NCBI GenBank assembly: GCA_013396525.1
Contig: VWYX01000252.1
Location: 776,364-840,363 of the forward strand
Reading direction: 5' to 3'
Length of the DNA stretch: 64,000 nucleotides
Source of the DNA: Chaetorhynchus papuensis
Taxonomy: Eukaryota > Chordata > Aves > Passeriformes > Rhipiduridae
Part shown: piece after piece, positions 1 through 12,000 of the stretch
Numbering within the stretch: position 1 is the stretch's first letter
Layout: every line of letters starts with the position of its first letter
Position numbers and translations under genes: made by a program
The notes under the pieces: model-generated
The model's database searches: none
Told to the model about the DNA's origin: nothing
What the model saw: the letters and a program-made list of their open reading frames with translations, nothing else

Positions 1-52
1 TTTCTGCTAGCAGCCCATGTCCGGTACCATCCAACGTCTCCAAGAAGGCACC

Positions 53-3000
53 ATGGAAGCATCTGGCAGGACCCCCACCAGCCCAACCCACAGAGTCCAG
101 ACTGTCATCCAGGTGAGCATGCAGGATCACAGAACCTCTGCTCTGTGGGAACAGGGGAATCTGGCTGGGAGTCCTCTGCAGCCAGCCCTACCACTGGTAC
201 TGGCGCTGCCCTTCAGCCTCTCCTCAGTCTCAGCCAATCTTATTACGGGATCGTCAGCAAAGCCCATTGAGCTAAGCGGCTGGCAGCTCGGATCCTCTTA
301 GATGCAGCCCAAGCCCCATGGATCTCCAGCTCCCGCAGCAGCTCACCTCTGCTTCCCGGGATAGGCAGCACAGACAGGAGAGCCCTCCTCTCCTGCATCT
401 TGCTGCTGGACAGTCCTGCTGGCGTGTGGCTGTGCCTGGGCATTGACCCTGGCTATGTGGCCATTTTGGAGCAGCCCAGCCAGGTGGACAGTGCAGGGGA
501 GTGGGCTGCCGCTGCGGGAGCTGTGAGCATCTCTCCCTCTCCTCCTACAGAACAGCCCCCTGGACTTGATCGACACGGGCAAGGGGCTTAAAGTGCAGAC
601 GGAGAAGCCGCATTTGGTGAGCCTGGGCAGCGGCCGGCTCAGCACTGCCATCACACTCCTGCCCCTGGAGGAAGGTGAGTGCCAGGGGATCTCCACGGGC
701 ACGCTGGTGACAGAGACACTGAGACGCCCTCTCTGCTGGCAGGGAGGACCACCATTGGCACGGCTGCGACAGACATCGTCCTGCAGGGCCCCGGGCTGGC
801 GCCCCAGCACTGCTACATCGAGAACGTGCGAGGGACACTCACCCTGCACCCCTGTGGCAACGCCTGTGCCATCGACGGTGTGCCACTCCAGCGGCCCATG
901 CACCTCACCCAAGGTAGGAACAGGCTGTGGTTCACCGGAGCCTTTGCCTATGGCGTTGTGCCGTTGAGTATTGGGGTGTTCGAGGAGCCATTCCGTAACT
1001 GCATAGCCCAGCTGGCATACTCCTGGCCTCTGTGCTTTGCGGTGGGAACCTGTCAGGTCCTGGCACAGTTTTGAGAGCTGGCTTTGCTGCGGGTATCAAG
1101 TGAGGTGGGAAGGGAGAGATCCGGGCGGGCTTTGAAGAACAGCAGAGATGCTGAGCCGACTTTGGAAAGGGAGATGACGGAGGAAAACACCTCGGGTGTC
1201 CTCCCGACGGATGGCTACCGGGACACTGCCGGTCTGCCTGCGTGGCTACAGGGCTTGGACCCGGCCGGCCCCACCACGGCCGCTCCCAGGGAGCGTGGAC
1301 AAAGCCTCAGGCCCTTCCCACGCGATCCCCGCCCCGCCACAGCCCGTGCCTCGCTTCCCGGGGAGGACCCTCGGGCGGGGCGGGTGAGGCCCGGCCTCCC
1401 GCCCCTCCCCGGGGGCGGTGCGGCGCTGCCCGGGCGGTGGCGGCGGCGGCGGCGGTGGCGAGGTGAGTGCGGTGCTGCGGACCACGCGTGTCCGCGCCGG
1501 GCGGGAGGTTCGCTGCCGTTCCTCCGCGGGTCACAAAGCCACAGTGCCCCTCGCAGGCGGTGGCGCTGCGGCCCCCCCGCCTGCCCCCGTCCCTCCCGGG
1601 AAGGGGGACCCACCCGCGTGGGCGCTGCCGCGGGCGTCTCCGCGGGGGACAATGGGAGCCACGTGGCCGTCGGAGAAGGCTCCGGCGCGACGGCCCGCGG
1701 AGTCCTGCCGGGTCCCGCTGGCCCCACAGTAGGCACTGAGGGCCATGGTGGGGTGCGGGCAGGGGTCAGCCAAGCTGCTCATCCTCCTGCCCGCGGGGGG
1801 AGGCAGGGACTTGACAGAGCAGGGACAACATCTGTGCAATGCCACAGCGGGATGAACTGCGGGGCTGTCAGGCCGACGCTCGGGGTGCAGTTTGGCTGTT
1901 GGTTACTCGCTTTGCCGAGCGACCTGTGGCTCCACTGGTGCCGGCACGGGGCAGTGATGCATCTCTCCGGGGCAGCCGTTGCCAGGCTGGGCGGCGGCTT
2001 TGCCCCCTGCCTGCCCCCTGGCAGGCGGGATGCCTTCGTTGAGCCGGAGTGACTCAGACAGGGGAACCAGGCCCCCGCGACGGCGATGGCAGTTAATCTG
2101 TACTGCCTCTCGCTCACCTTGCTGCGAGCTGGGCTGACGGGTGCTCCAAAAAACGCGTCCCCTCGGGCGAGGGATTTTCAGCAGCGGCTGTTGGTACGGA
2201 GCGAGCCTCTCCCCAGGGCCCTGGCAGGCGCTTCAAAGTGGGGTGTGTCGGCAGCACCCCGCCTTCTAGCCGCCTGATGCTCCCCGCTGCCAGCACATGC
2301 CTCCCCAGCACCACGGGCAGCAGGTGAACGGACAGCGGGCGGCCCACGGCTCTGCTCCCCTTTCTGAGGTGCCTTCCCCCAAAGGGGCTGCTGCTTTGGG
2401 CCAAGAAGAGACGCTTTTCAAGCAGGGACAGGAGCTATCTTGTCTGCGGCTGGCAGCCACGCAAGCCCTGGAGCGCTGCCAACTCCCCGCAGCCCCCGGC
2501 GGGGACCCCAGCTGTGCCTGCGCCTGAGATGTGCTGCCGGCAGCTGCCGGGGAGTGACCTGGATTTCAGCCTCCCCCTAAGCCTCTGCTGACAGCAGGAG
2601 CCTGCTCCCCTCCCGAGGGTGCATCTCAGGGCCAGCAATGCCCAACCGCCTCCCTGTGCTCTCCGGCACCACTCTGATGTTGCCGGCTAGCAGCTGAACC
2701 TTCTCTCCTCTCTCCCAAGGGTGCACCATTTGCCTGGGCCAGACCACCTTCCTCCGCTTCAACCACCCTGCTGAGGCCAAGTGGATTAAGAGCATGATCC
2801 CAGCGGGGGGCAGAAGCCCAGCAGCTGTCTATGGTCTACCAGCAAGTAGGTGATCCCCCCCTTGTCCCAGGTGGGGCAGGGCAGATGCTGAGGTGCTCCC
2901 TGACCCATGCCATCAGCCTTCCCAGTGCCCAATGCTCTCCCAGCTTTGTCCTGTTGTACTCAGGAGTGAGGCTCACACCCGGCTGCAGGTGTGCTGTCCA

Positions 3001-6000
3001 TCAGCTCAGTATGGTATGGCATCTGCACTGGCATTTGTTAATGATTAATATCACCTCAAAGAGGGTGACTGTGGGGGCACTGAGGCATGGCTTTCAGAGC
3101 CATGGCAGAGCTATCGCCCGTTGGAGCCCCCCTGGCTGCCTGAAAGCGGGTGTTTATGTGCTGGGGCTGTGAAGGCCATTTCCCAGGCTGCTGTCCTTCA
3201 TTTCATGAGCTTATCTTGCTGTGTCTGCCTGTCTGTGGGACGATGGGCCAGGTGCCAGTACCGTGCCCAGTTCCCAGGGATGTCCAAATCTCCAGCACTG
3301 ATGCCTGGGCTGGTAGCCCTTATCCCTGCCCCAACCAGCACGCCCTGGCACGGGGAGAGGAGCTTGGCAGCCTTCCCGTGCCACGTGTGTGTTGGGAAGG
3401 CAGCATGCCTGCAGCTGGGGGACGGGAGGAGGGACGCGGGGAGGTGCTGTGGCCGAGGAGAATCATGCAACCGTGCAGCATCCCGGTGGGCCTGCATGGT
3501 CACTCTGCCACAGGGGACTGGGTGGGATCACACGGACAGGGCTGCGGCACATCTTCCCAGGCATGAAGGCAGTGCCAGCTGCCATGGGGGAGCTGCTGGG
3601 TGCCAGGGGGTGACGCAGCCTGGGTGGCACGCTGTCCTGGCTGGGCTCCGCGCCTGCTGCGATTCGCTCGTTCCCTGAGTGACAGGCACATCGGTGCTGC
3701 ACAGGGAGGACGGGGCAGCCCAGGCAGGGGCACCCTGGCCGGGGTGTGGGGGGGGTCTGCGGGTGACGTGGTGGGTCCGGACGCGCTGCAGGTCAGCAGC
3801 TTTTGGCTATTGCATCTCTGACCCCTTGCTGGGAAGCCAGAGTGTGCAGGGGGCGAGTGGTGGGTGCCAGTGGGTGGCACGGGCAGCTGCTTCCCGGGGA
3901 GTGAAGCTGGGATCTGCGACGCAGGGAGGGCGGCTGGGCCGTGCTCTCAGGTTTCTGTCTCCTGGGTGATGGGGCTAGCAGGATTCCGGCCTTCTCCCTG
4001 GCCTGGCTCCCCAGCCGGAGTGGGAAAGGGTGGCAGCGGGGGGCAGGCAGCTCGGGGTGCAGTGAAGAGGGGCTGCAACCCAGCTCTGACTCTGCAAGGC
4101 TGCGTGGAAGAATGATGCCAGGCTGCCCTGTAGGACCCAGCCCAGGCAGGGGCTGTGGCAGAGTCACACCACACTGATGCCTGCTCCTGTGTTTCCCTGC
4201 AGAATCTGAGGCCCTGGTGAATGGTGGCCACCAGCTGTCAGAACGTGGGTGTCACAGCCACAGCTCCCTTGTCAGCTCCATCGAGAAGGATCTGCAGGAC
4301 ATCATGGACTCGCTGGTGCTGGAGGAGTCGGCATCCCCTGGCATCCAGAAGCCACCTGCCTGCGGCCGATCCCCCCTCTCCCCTGTGGTGAACGGGGGTG
4401 GGCGCTGCCTCCTGTCCCCTCCACCCAGCCCTGGGGCTGCCTCGGGGGGCTCCAGCTATGAGAACTTCTCTCCCCTCTCCTCTCCGGCCAGCAGCGGCAG
4501 CTACACCAGCCCCTCACTCAGCAGCCAAGAGCAGGGCCCAGCTGTGCCCCCCCTCGTCCCACTTCGCTCCTCCAGCTACAACCACACTGTGCAGCCACCC
4601 ACTCTGCCTGGTGGGGGTTCCAGTGAGCCTTGGCCAGCTGAGAGGCTCGGGGACCACCGTGGGGGCAGCCCTTGGCTAACACCAAGGGTGGCACCACGGC
4701 CACGGGTGGCCCTGCAGGAGCGGCCCCCCAGTCCCTTCCGGGAGCCACGGGACTGTCTGGCCCCCAGCCGGCAGCCCACCAGCAGGGCAGTCCCAGAGGC
4801 CCGGTTGCAGCCCCCTGAGAGCCCACGGGTGGCCCGCAGGAACATTGAGAGCATGCGGGAGCTGCCTCCCCTGAGCCCCTCGTTGTCACGCCGGGCTGCC
4901 AGCCCTCGGGTGGCCCCTGACACCCCCTCCCCACAGCCCCGGCTGGGCAGGGAAGTGCCTGGCAGTCCCCGTGCCAGGCGCAAGGGCCCAGAGGAGTCGA
5001 AAGGTGCTGGAGGCCCCTCACCCCCACTGCTGCCAGAGAACCCCACACGCCGTCCCAGTTTCAGTACTTGCCTGAGCCCAACATACGGGCTGGGCTCCCC
5101 AGCTGTGCCCTCGCCCCAGCAGAGCCCCCGCACCCCCAGGAAGCCTTTGGGGAACCCACGGCTGCCAGCAGGGTCACGGGAGCGCAAGAATAGCATCACT
5201 GAGATCAGTGACAATGAGGACGAACTGCTGGAGTACCACCGGCGGCAGCGGCAGGAGCGGGTTCGGGAGCAGGAGATGGAGCGCCTGGTGAGCCTTGGGG
5301 CTGGGAAGGGACACATTTGAGTGTGGGACACCCTCTTTGCAAATACCTTTTGTCATTTGCTGCTTTAAAACCTGGCCTTTTCCTCCTGGGGATCTGCCAC
5401 AGCTGCCAGGCTGCTGGCTTATCCAGGGGGATTATGGCCAGGAGCAGCCATCAGTGCTCAGCAGCTGGAATACAAAGCCCCCCAAGTTACAGCACCCTGT
5501 GGAAGCTGGTGGGGCCAGCATGGTCCTAGGGCTGCCGGCCAAAACGGTGGTGGCCCTGCCTTTGCAAACCTCTCCCCATCTTGTCCATCCCTGCCAGGGC
5601 CCATCTGCTGGTGGTGGTGCCGCCACGGCTCTGTGGACATTGCATCTATATTTAGGGCTGATGGAGTTTTTATGGAGCTGGCATCTGCCTGGGTGAGGTT
5701 TGCTGTGTCCTGCAGGCCGAGCTGCCAGGGCCCTGTTTGCTCAGCCCTGACTCACGCCTGGTGCAGGCAGCCTGAGTCACCGCCTGGAAATAGCGGAGGC
5801 GCTCGGCAGCCGACACTGCTGCCTGCAATTAGTCTGTCTCAAGATCCCAGCACATCCCGTGCCTGGTTCTGGTGTGGGGTCGAGCTGGCGGCATTGTACT
5901 TTGTAATGTTGCCTGCCCATCCCAGCATGCGGGCCCGTATTCTGGTGGCCCATTGTCACGGGGTTCTGTCTGCTCCTGCCACAGCCTGTGCTGGGTGGGT

Positions 6001-9000
6001 ACCTTGCTGACCGTTCTTCCCCACAGGAGCGGCAGCGCCTGGAGACCATCCTGAACCTCTGTGCTGAGTACACCAAGACAGATGGCACTGAGCCAGGTGA
6101 CGTGCACAGGCTCCTGGCTGGTGACACAGATGCTGCCCGGTGGGTGCCCAGGGGTGCCGTGGCTCTGGGCAACGCTGTTGAAGAGCTTCAGCAGAGGGAG
6201 AGCCTGGAGAGGTCGGATGAGGAGAACCTGAAGGAGGAGTGCAGCAGCACTGAGAGTACCCACCACGAGGTGAGGGGACAGCTGTGCTGTTCTGCACCAT
6301 GCCACGCTGCACTGTGCCATGCCAACCAGCCCTCTCCACAGCACGAGAAGCTGACAGGCCCCCGGGCCAAGGAGGCGCAGCGGCTGGAGGAGGAGCGCGC
6401 CAGCGTCCTCGGATGCCTGGACCAGCTGAAGGGCCGTGTCAAGGAGCTGGAGCAGCAGCTGCAGGAGATGTCGCGAGAGGTGAGGGCTCAGGGGACACTG
6501 CTGGGTCCCCTGCTGCTTGCTGCCCTCACCAGTCAGCACTGAATCCTAAGGGTATGAGCTAGATCCAGCTGGAGCAGCCATCCTGACATTGCTCTGCCTG
6601 TCCAGGCAGAGATGGAGCGGGCGCTGCTGCAGGGTGAGCGGGAATCAGAGGTGGTGCGGCTGCGGCAGGAGCAGGAAGCAGTGCAGCAGCTGCAGGAGAA
6701 GCTCTCCAGCCTGGACGCCAGCATCCGCAAGGAGCGAGACAAGGTGAGCCCAGTCACAGGTTCCCATTGTCACCAGCTGTGCCATACCCTCCCTGGCACT
6801 CACAGCCAGTGCTGCAATGCCTCATGCTGCAGCATTCCCCCGCCGACCTGTTCTTCAGACCCTGGGCTCCACAGAGGCTTTTGGGAGCAGCCCCTGTGGT
6901 TTGCATTGTGGGATCTGTGTGTCTGTCTGCCTGGGTTGGTCGAACAGCCCTGCTGGAGGAGAGCAGGGCCAATGCTCAGGAAGCATTTCGGCTGCTGCCT
7001 GTTGCGCTGGCAGGGAGACTGTGGTGTGAGGCTTTCTGGATGGCTGCTGCCTGCGGTGGGCAGTGCCAAAGTAGAGGCCTTGACACTCCCCATTACCTGT
7101 CTTTGCTAGAGAACTGCGTCTTGCAGCAAGTCACCTCACTCTGCTGCACCTTCGTGTGTGACGGCAGCTGTTGCTGTAGTGTTCAGCTTGATGGAGGTGG
7201 CTGGGAAACCACTATTTAACTTGGTGGCTTTAGGAGGGGGTCCTGGTCCTCTTTCATGTGATGTTGTCTGTGGTGCACCCAGACACCCAGGCACCCGAAG
7301 GCACCCATGATGCTGCGTGTGTGGCACGTTTGTCCCAGCTGCTGGTTGCTGGTTATCCCACAGCCTTGCAGGCAATGTAGCGTGGCCTTGGGCAAGCTGC
7401 TGTGGCAGAAGAGCTGCTGGGATTTGGTTCCCTGCTGCCTGAGGCCATCATCCCTGTGCAGCCTATGCTGGGGTCCCACCAGCAGCTCTGTGCCACTATG
7501 ATGTGGCACCAGCGTCCCTCAGTGGGTGGCACAGAGCTGCTGGTGGGTGCCAGGGCTGTCGGGGTGCCTGTGGCCAGGCAGAGCAGCCATTGGTGCCTGC
7601 CAGCGGTGCTCCTACAGCATTTGGGTGTTTTGTTCTGGTTTTGGTCTTCCAGCTCTTTGTAGGCATCTTCTGTAGCCAGGGACAGCCTAATGTAGAGCCA
7701 GGAGAGGAGCGCAGGGAAATCCCTTTCCCAACCTCTCTGCTAACCTAACTACCCACTTTCCTAACCTGCACTACTCGCACTAACAGTGCCTGCTCTGAAC
7801 TCTGCCATCACCTCTGACATCTCTGCATGTCCAGGAGCTGCATGCGGGAGCAATGGGGGCAATCCACAGCTCCTCTCCTCGGGCACCTGCCTGTGCCAGC
7901 CTTGCCTCCCTGCCAGCATGTCCCCTCATAGCCCTTTTCATGCTGTCCCATCTCTGTGTGGAGCACAGGGTTCCTTGCAGCAAGCATTTCTTAATGCCAA
8001 GCCGCTGTATGGTACTGCCATACTGCAGGAGGTGGTTCCCCTATGCCTGTCCAATGCTCCTGGCCCCATTTTACTGCTCCTGTGGCCAGGCCTCTCATCC
8101 CAGGCCCAGGAGCAAGTGTCTGCTCTGCTGCTGACTCATCATAGCCTGAATATATCTTGCTGGACCACAGCCTTCTGTTTTCACTGCTGCCCCTGGGCAA
8201 CCCTCTCCTAATGGATGAGGGTGGTCCATGCCCTCAGGCTGCACTCAGGACCAGTTCATTCAGTTCCCAACTGGCAGTATCCTGAGCAGCAGTTAACAAA
8301 GCCAGTTAGTGGTTATTCAGAGGGTGCATGTGATGCAGCTGTGTGCAGGATTGGAATGACTTTAACCATGCTGTCAGCGTTGATGTTTTTGCTGCCTGCA
8401 AATTTGTTTTTGGAAACACAAAGTGGAGGTCAAGGGTTGGCTGTAACCCCTCTAACACTACCTGGCCCCTGGCCCTGAGTCTCTCAGTCTCTCCATCCCC
8501 CTGTAGCTGCCATGATGCTCCTTCTCCCGAGCCCCCTCTGTCTCCAGCTGAGCCCCTCTCTAACTCACAGCTTCTGCATGGCGCCCATTTGAGAAGTGTG
8601 TTTTCTCTCTTCTTTCTTCTTTTTTTCCTTTTTCTTTTTCTTTTTTTTTTTTTTTTTTTGTTTTGTCTTGTTCTCCCCTGATTCAGGAAAGGGCAAAGGT
8701 TGATGCTGAAAGGAAGGAGCTAGAGCAACTCCGGGTGCTTTACCATGAGTCGAAGAGCCACCTTGATAAGTGCCCCGAGTCAATGCGGGAGCAATTGCGG
8801 GAGCAGATGCGAAGGGTCAGTGTCTCCCCCCACCCCTCCTGGACCATGGCCCACCTCCCTCCGCTCCAGCTTAGGCCAGCTCTTCCCTGCCAGCCGGGGC
8901 TGCACTGGGAGCGTCGCACCCGGGCTGGAGGCGGCTGGCACCGGGCACCGTCGTCCTGGTAAGCTTGCCGCTCGCCCGGGCCCGGGGCGCGGGACCGGCT

Positions 9001-12000
9001 CAGCAGAGCTCCTCGGAACCGGCTCGGCAGAGCTCCTCGGGACCGGGCAGGGCACGAGCATGGACCCTGCCCTGCAGGCTGGGGAGTCTTGGGGGCTGCT
9101 GCATCCTCATCTGCCTGCCTCCAGCTGTTTCCTGAGAATGTTTATTTTACAAAGTGATGTTGATCTATGTTACTGCTAGTCCTCAGCACTTTTTCCTATT
9201 ATCTGGTATTTTTTGGAAGTGGTTGACTTTCCCCAGCCCATGGCTGGTGCCTGCCCGGATAAATCCACATTGCCACAGCCTGCTCCAGCCAGGCACCCAC
9301 ATGCTGGATGAGGTTCTGGTGTATAGTGGGCAGGGGGGTGATGGAGCGGTGTCTGTGTGTGGGAGCCCTCAGGAGCCACCACATCAGCGCTGTGCCACAA
9401 GAGCACTGGCTGCCTGGTTCACGGAGCAGGACGAAACACATCCCCATGGGGTGCATGGTGCAATGGCGGCCAGGGTGGCACTGGCAGGCCTGGAGCTGAG
9501 TGCTGCCACGTGCTGTCGGTGCCTGAAGGCTGGAAGGGCACACAGGAGTTTGTCCGGCATGGTGCTCGTCTGTGGGGGCTTTGCCACCTCTAGGCTTGGT
9601 GACACAGAGGTGCATGTTCGTGGTTACACCGGCACGTGGTGTTTTGCTACCTGTCAGGGCACGGCTTTAGCCTATATGTGGTTCAGCAGGGGCTGCTGGT
9701 CTCCAAGGGCTGGCCAAGCCCCTGGCTGTGGCAAGCTCATCTCATGGGGGTGACTGCTCTGCTCTGGCCAGTTCTGGGTGCCTCCATTGCCTTCTTCTGA
9801 CAGCAGACACTCCTGTCAGTATCTCTCATGTTTCTGGTTCCCAGCAGAAGGCAGAACTGCCTGCCTGCCCACACCAGGCACAGGGGACAGGCTTGGCCAC
9901 CAGCCCTTGTACCTGGCCAGCACCAGTAGGATGTGGAGACATGGCAGGAGGTTTGGTCGTGGGAGACCTGCCTGCAGGATGCAGAGGTGCTCATCCAGTG
10001 GGACTGATCCACTCATGGTGCTCTTGTGTGTTAAAAGGAGGCAGAGGCACTGGAGACCGAGGCCAAGCTGTTTGAGGACCTGGAGTTCCAGCAGCTGGAG
10101 CGGGAGAGCCGCCTTGAAGAGGAGCGCGAGGCACGAGGCCAGCAGCTCCTGCAGAGCCGGGCTGAGTGCCACCGTAGCATTGCCCGCAGGAAGGTAAGGG
10201 TGGAGGGGCAGTAGGTCCAGTGTGGCTGGGCTGTCCCCCATGGGTCTGGCATGGCCAGGCTGCATCCCATGGCTCACCAGCAGCCAGTTCATCTCTACTG
10301 CCTGCTCCCCAGGAGCGGGTGGCTGCCCTGGATGCCCAGGCTGCCCAGATTCGGCTTCAGAGTGCCCAGGAGGCCGAGCGCCTGGCCAGGGAGCGGAGCA
10401 GCATCCTGCAGCTCCTGCAGAAGGTAATGCCATGATTGTGTGCTCCTGAGGGTGCTCAAGGCAGGGGACAAGATCATGCCAGCTCTTGCCAGGTTGCTGG
10501 CAGGCAGGGTGAGCTTCTGGGGTGACCGGCCATGGGGTGCCAGTAACCATCAGCTGCCTCTGATCTGTCACCCCATGCACAGGAGAAGGAGAAGCTTGTG
10601 TCTCTGGAGAGGCGATATCAGCTCGTCACAGGTGGCAGGAGCTTCCCCAGAATGTCGTCGGCTCTCCGAGAGGTAAGTGGGTTGAGGGAGCTATGGTGCT
10701 TAGAGCTGCTTTCCTAAGCTGCTCTCGTGAGTGAGGATGAGCCTTGTGCACCACCAGCTTTGCTCTGCAGCAGTTTCTGTGTCCCCAAGTACCTTCTGAC
10801 CAGAGCCAGGTGCTTCCAGCTGCTCAGAGTCTCTCTGTGGGCTCCATAGGTTGGGAGGGAGGGAAGGAAATGCAACAGAGCAGCACATAGGACAGCACTG
10901 CCAAGGATGGTCCGATCCTTGCTGGAGAGTAAGCATGGGGGTGTCTTGGTGCTGGTACAGGGGACTTTTAGGTGGAAGTGAGTTGCCCGTTACCCTGCTC
11001 ATGGCTCTGAATGGGGAGCCAGAACCATGATGCCCTCAGGGGCTGTGGTGCTGCCTGACCTGCTGCTAGGAAGAGGCACAGGATGGCAGACTCCCCTCAT
11101 GCCTGACTGCAGTGGGACTCCTGCTGCTGCCCCCTTGCTATCTGTGCCCACCTTGCCTATGTGATCTTTCCCCTTCAACAGGAGACCCTCCACATCTCAG
11201 AAACTTATGAGCTGTTGGAGGGAACTAAGCCCCTGAGCCTCCTGCCAACAGCAGCTGCCTCCTTAGCTTCTCCTGCCACCTACTCCTACCCCAAGGCACA
11301 AGAGGTAACTAACTAGAGGGACTAGCTGCATGTGCTTGCTCACTTACCCCTCCTTGCCTGAGACCCCTTTTGTGGACTGATATCACCCCCAGGCAGCAGG
11401 ACAGCCCCACAGCAGCATGGCTGGGGCATTTATCATATAGCTCTTTGGCAGCTGTGCTCATTAACACTCATCCTTGATTCCAGGTGCTCTCCTGAGCCCA
11501 CCGGGCATCCCCGTTCCTGCTGCTGCTGCCGCCGCCCTCTGTTTTAATCCTGGTGCAGCGCTGTGAGGCGCAGGCATCCCTGTGCTTCCCCCTAGCCCAC
11601 TGCTTGCCATCTGGCTGGGCACGGCACCTCCTGACAACATCCTGTAGGGTCCTGCTAGCCTGGCTTTAGCCTGTTTGGTTCAGAAGGACGAGGAAGTGGA
11701 TTTTAATCTGGCTTAGCACAGCTTGAGGTCCCTCATCCAGTGCTGCTGCTCTAGGGAGGACTTGTGGCCAGTGACCGTAGAAGACCCGGAGGCATCCCTG
11801 TCCCTTGTAGGCATTCAGCAAAGCTGCCCTGAAGGCTGGGGCGAGATGGGTGCCAGCACACCCAGCCCAGCTTGAGCACCATGGTGCTGCACACTGGGGA
11901 CACCGTGGGCAGCAGGGCAGGGCTGGGGAGGCAGTGCTGGGGCATGAATGCACAGGGAGGTTTGCTCCCACTACGCAGTCAGTGCCATGATGCCAGCACA

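Noticed and set aside
1084..2052. 322-residue Arg/Gly-rich ORF on the + strand
   Set aside because: It is a GC-driven open frame across the intronic CpG island, with no domain or splice support.
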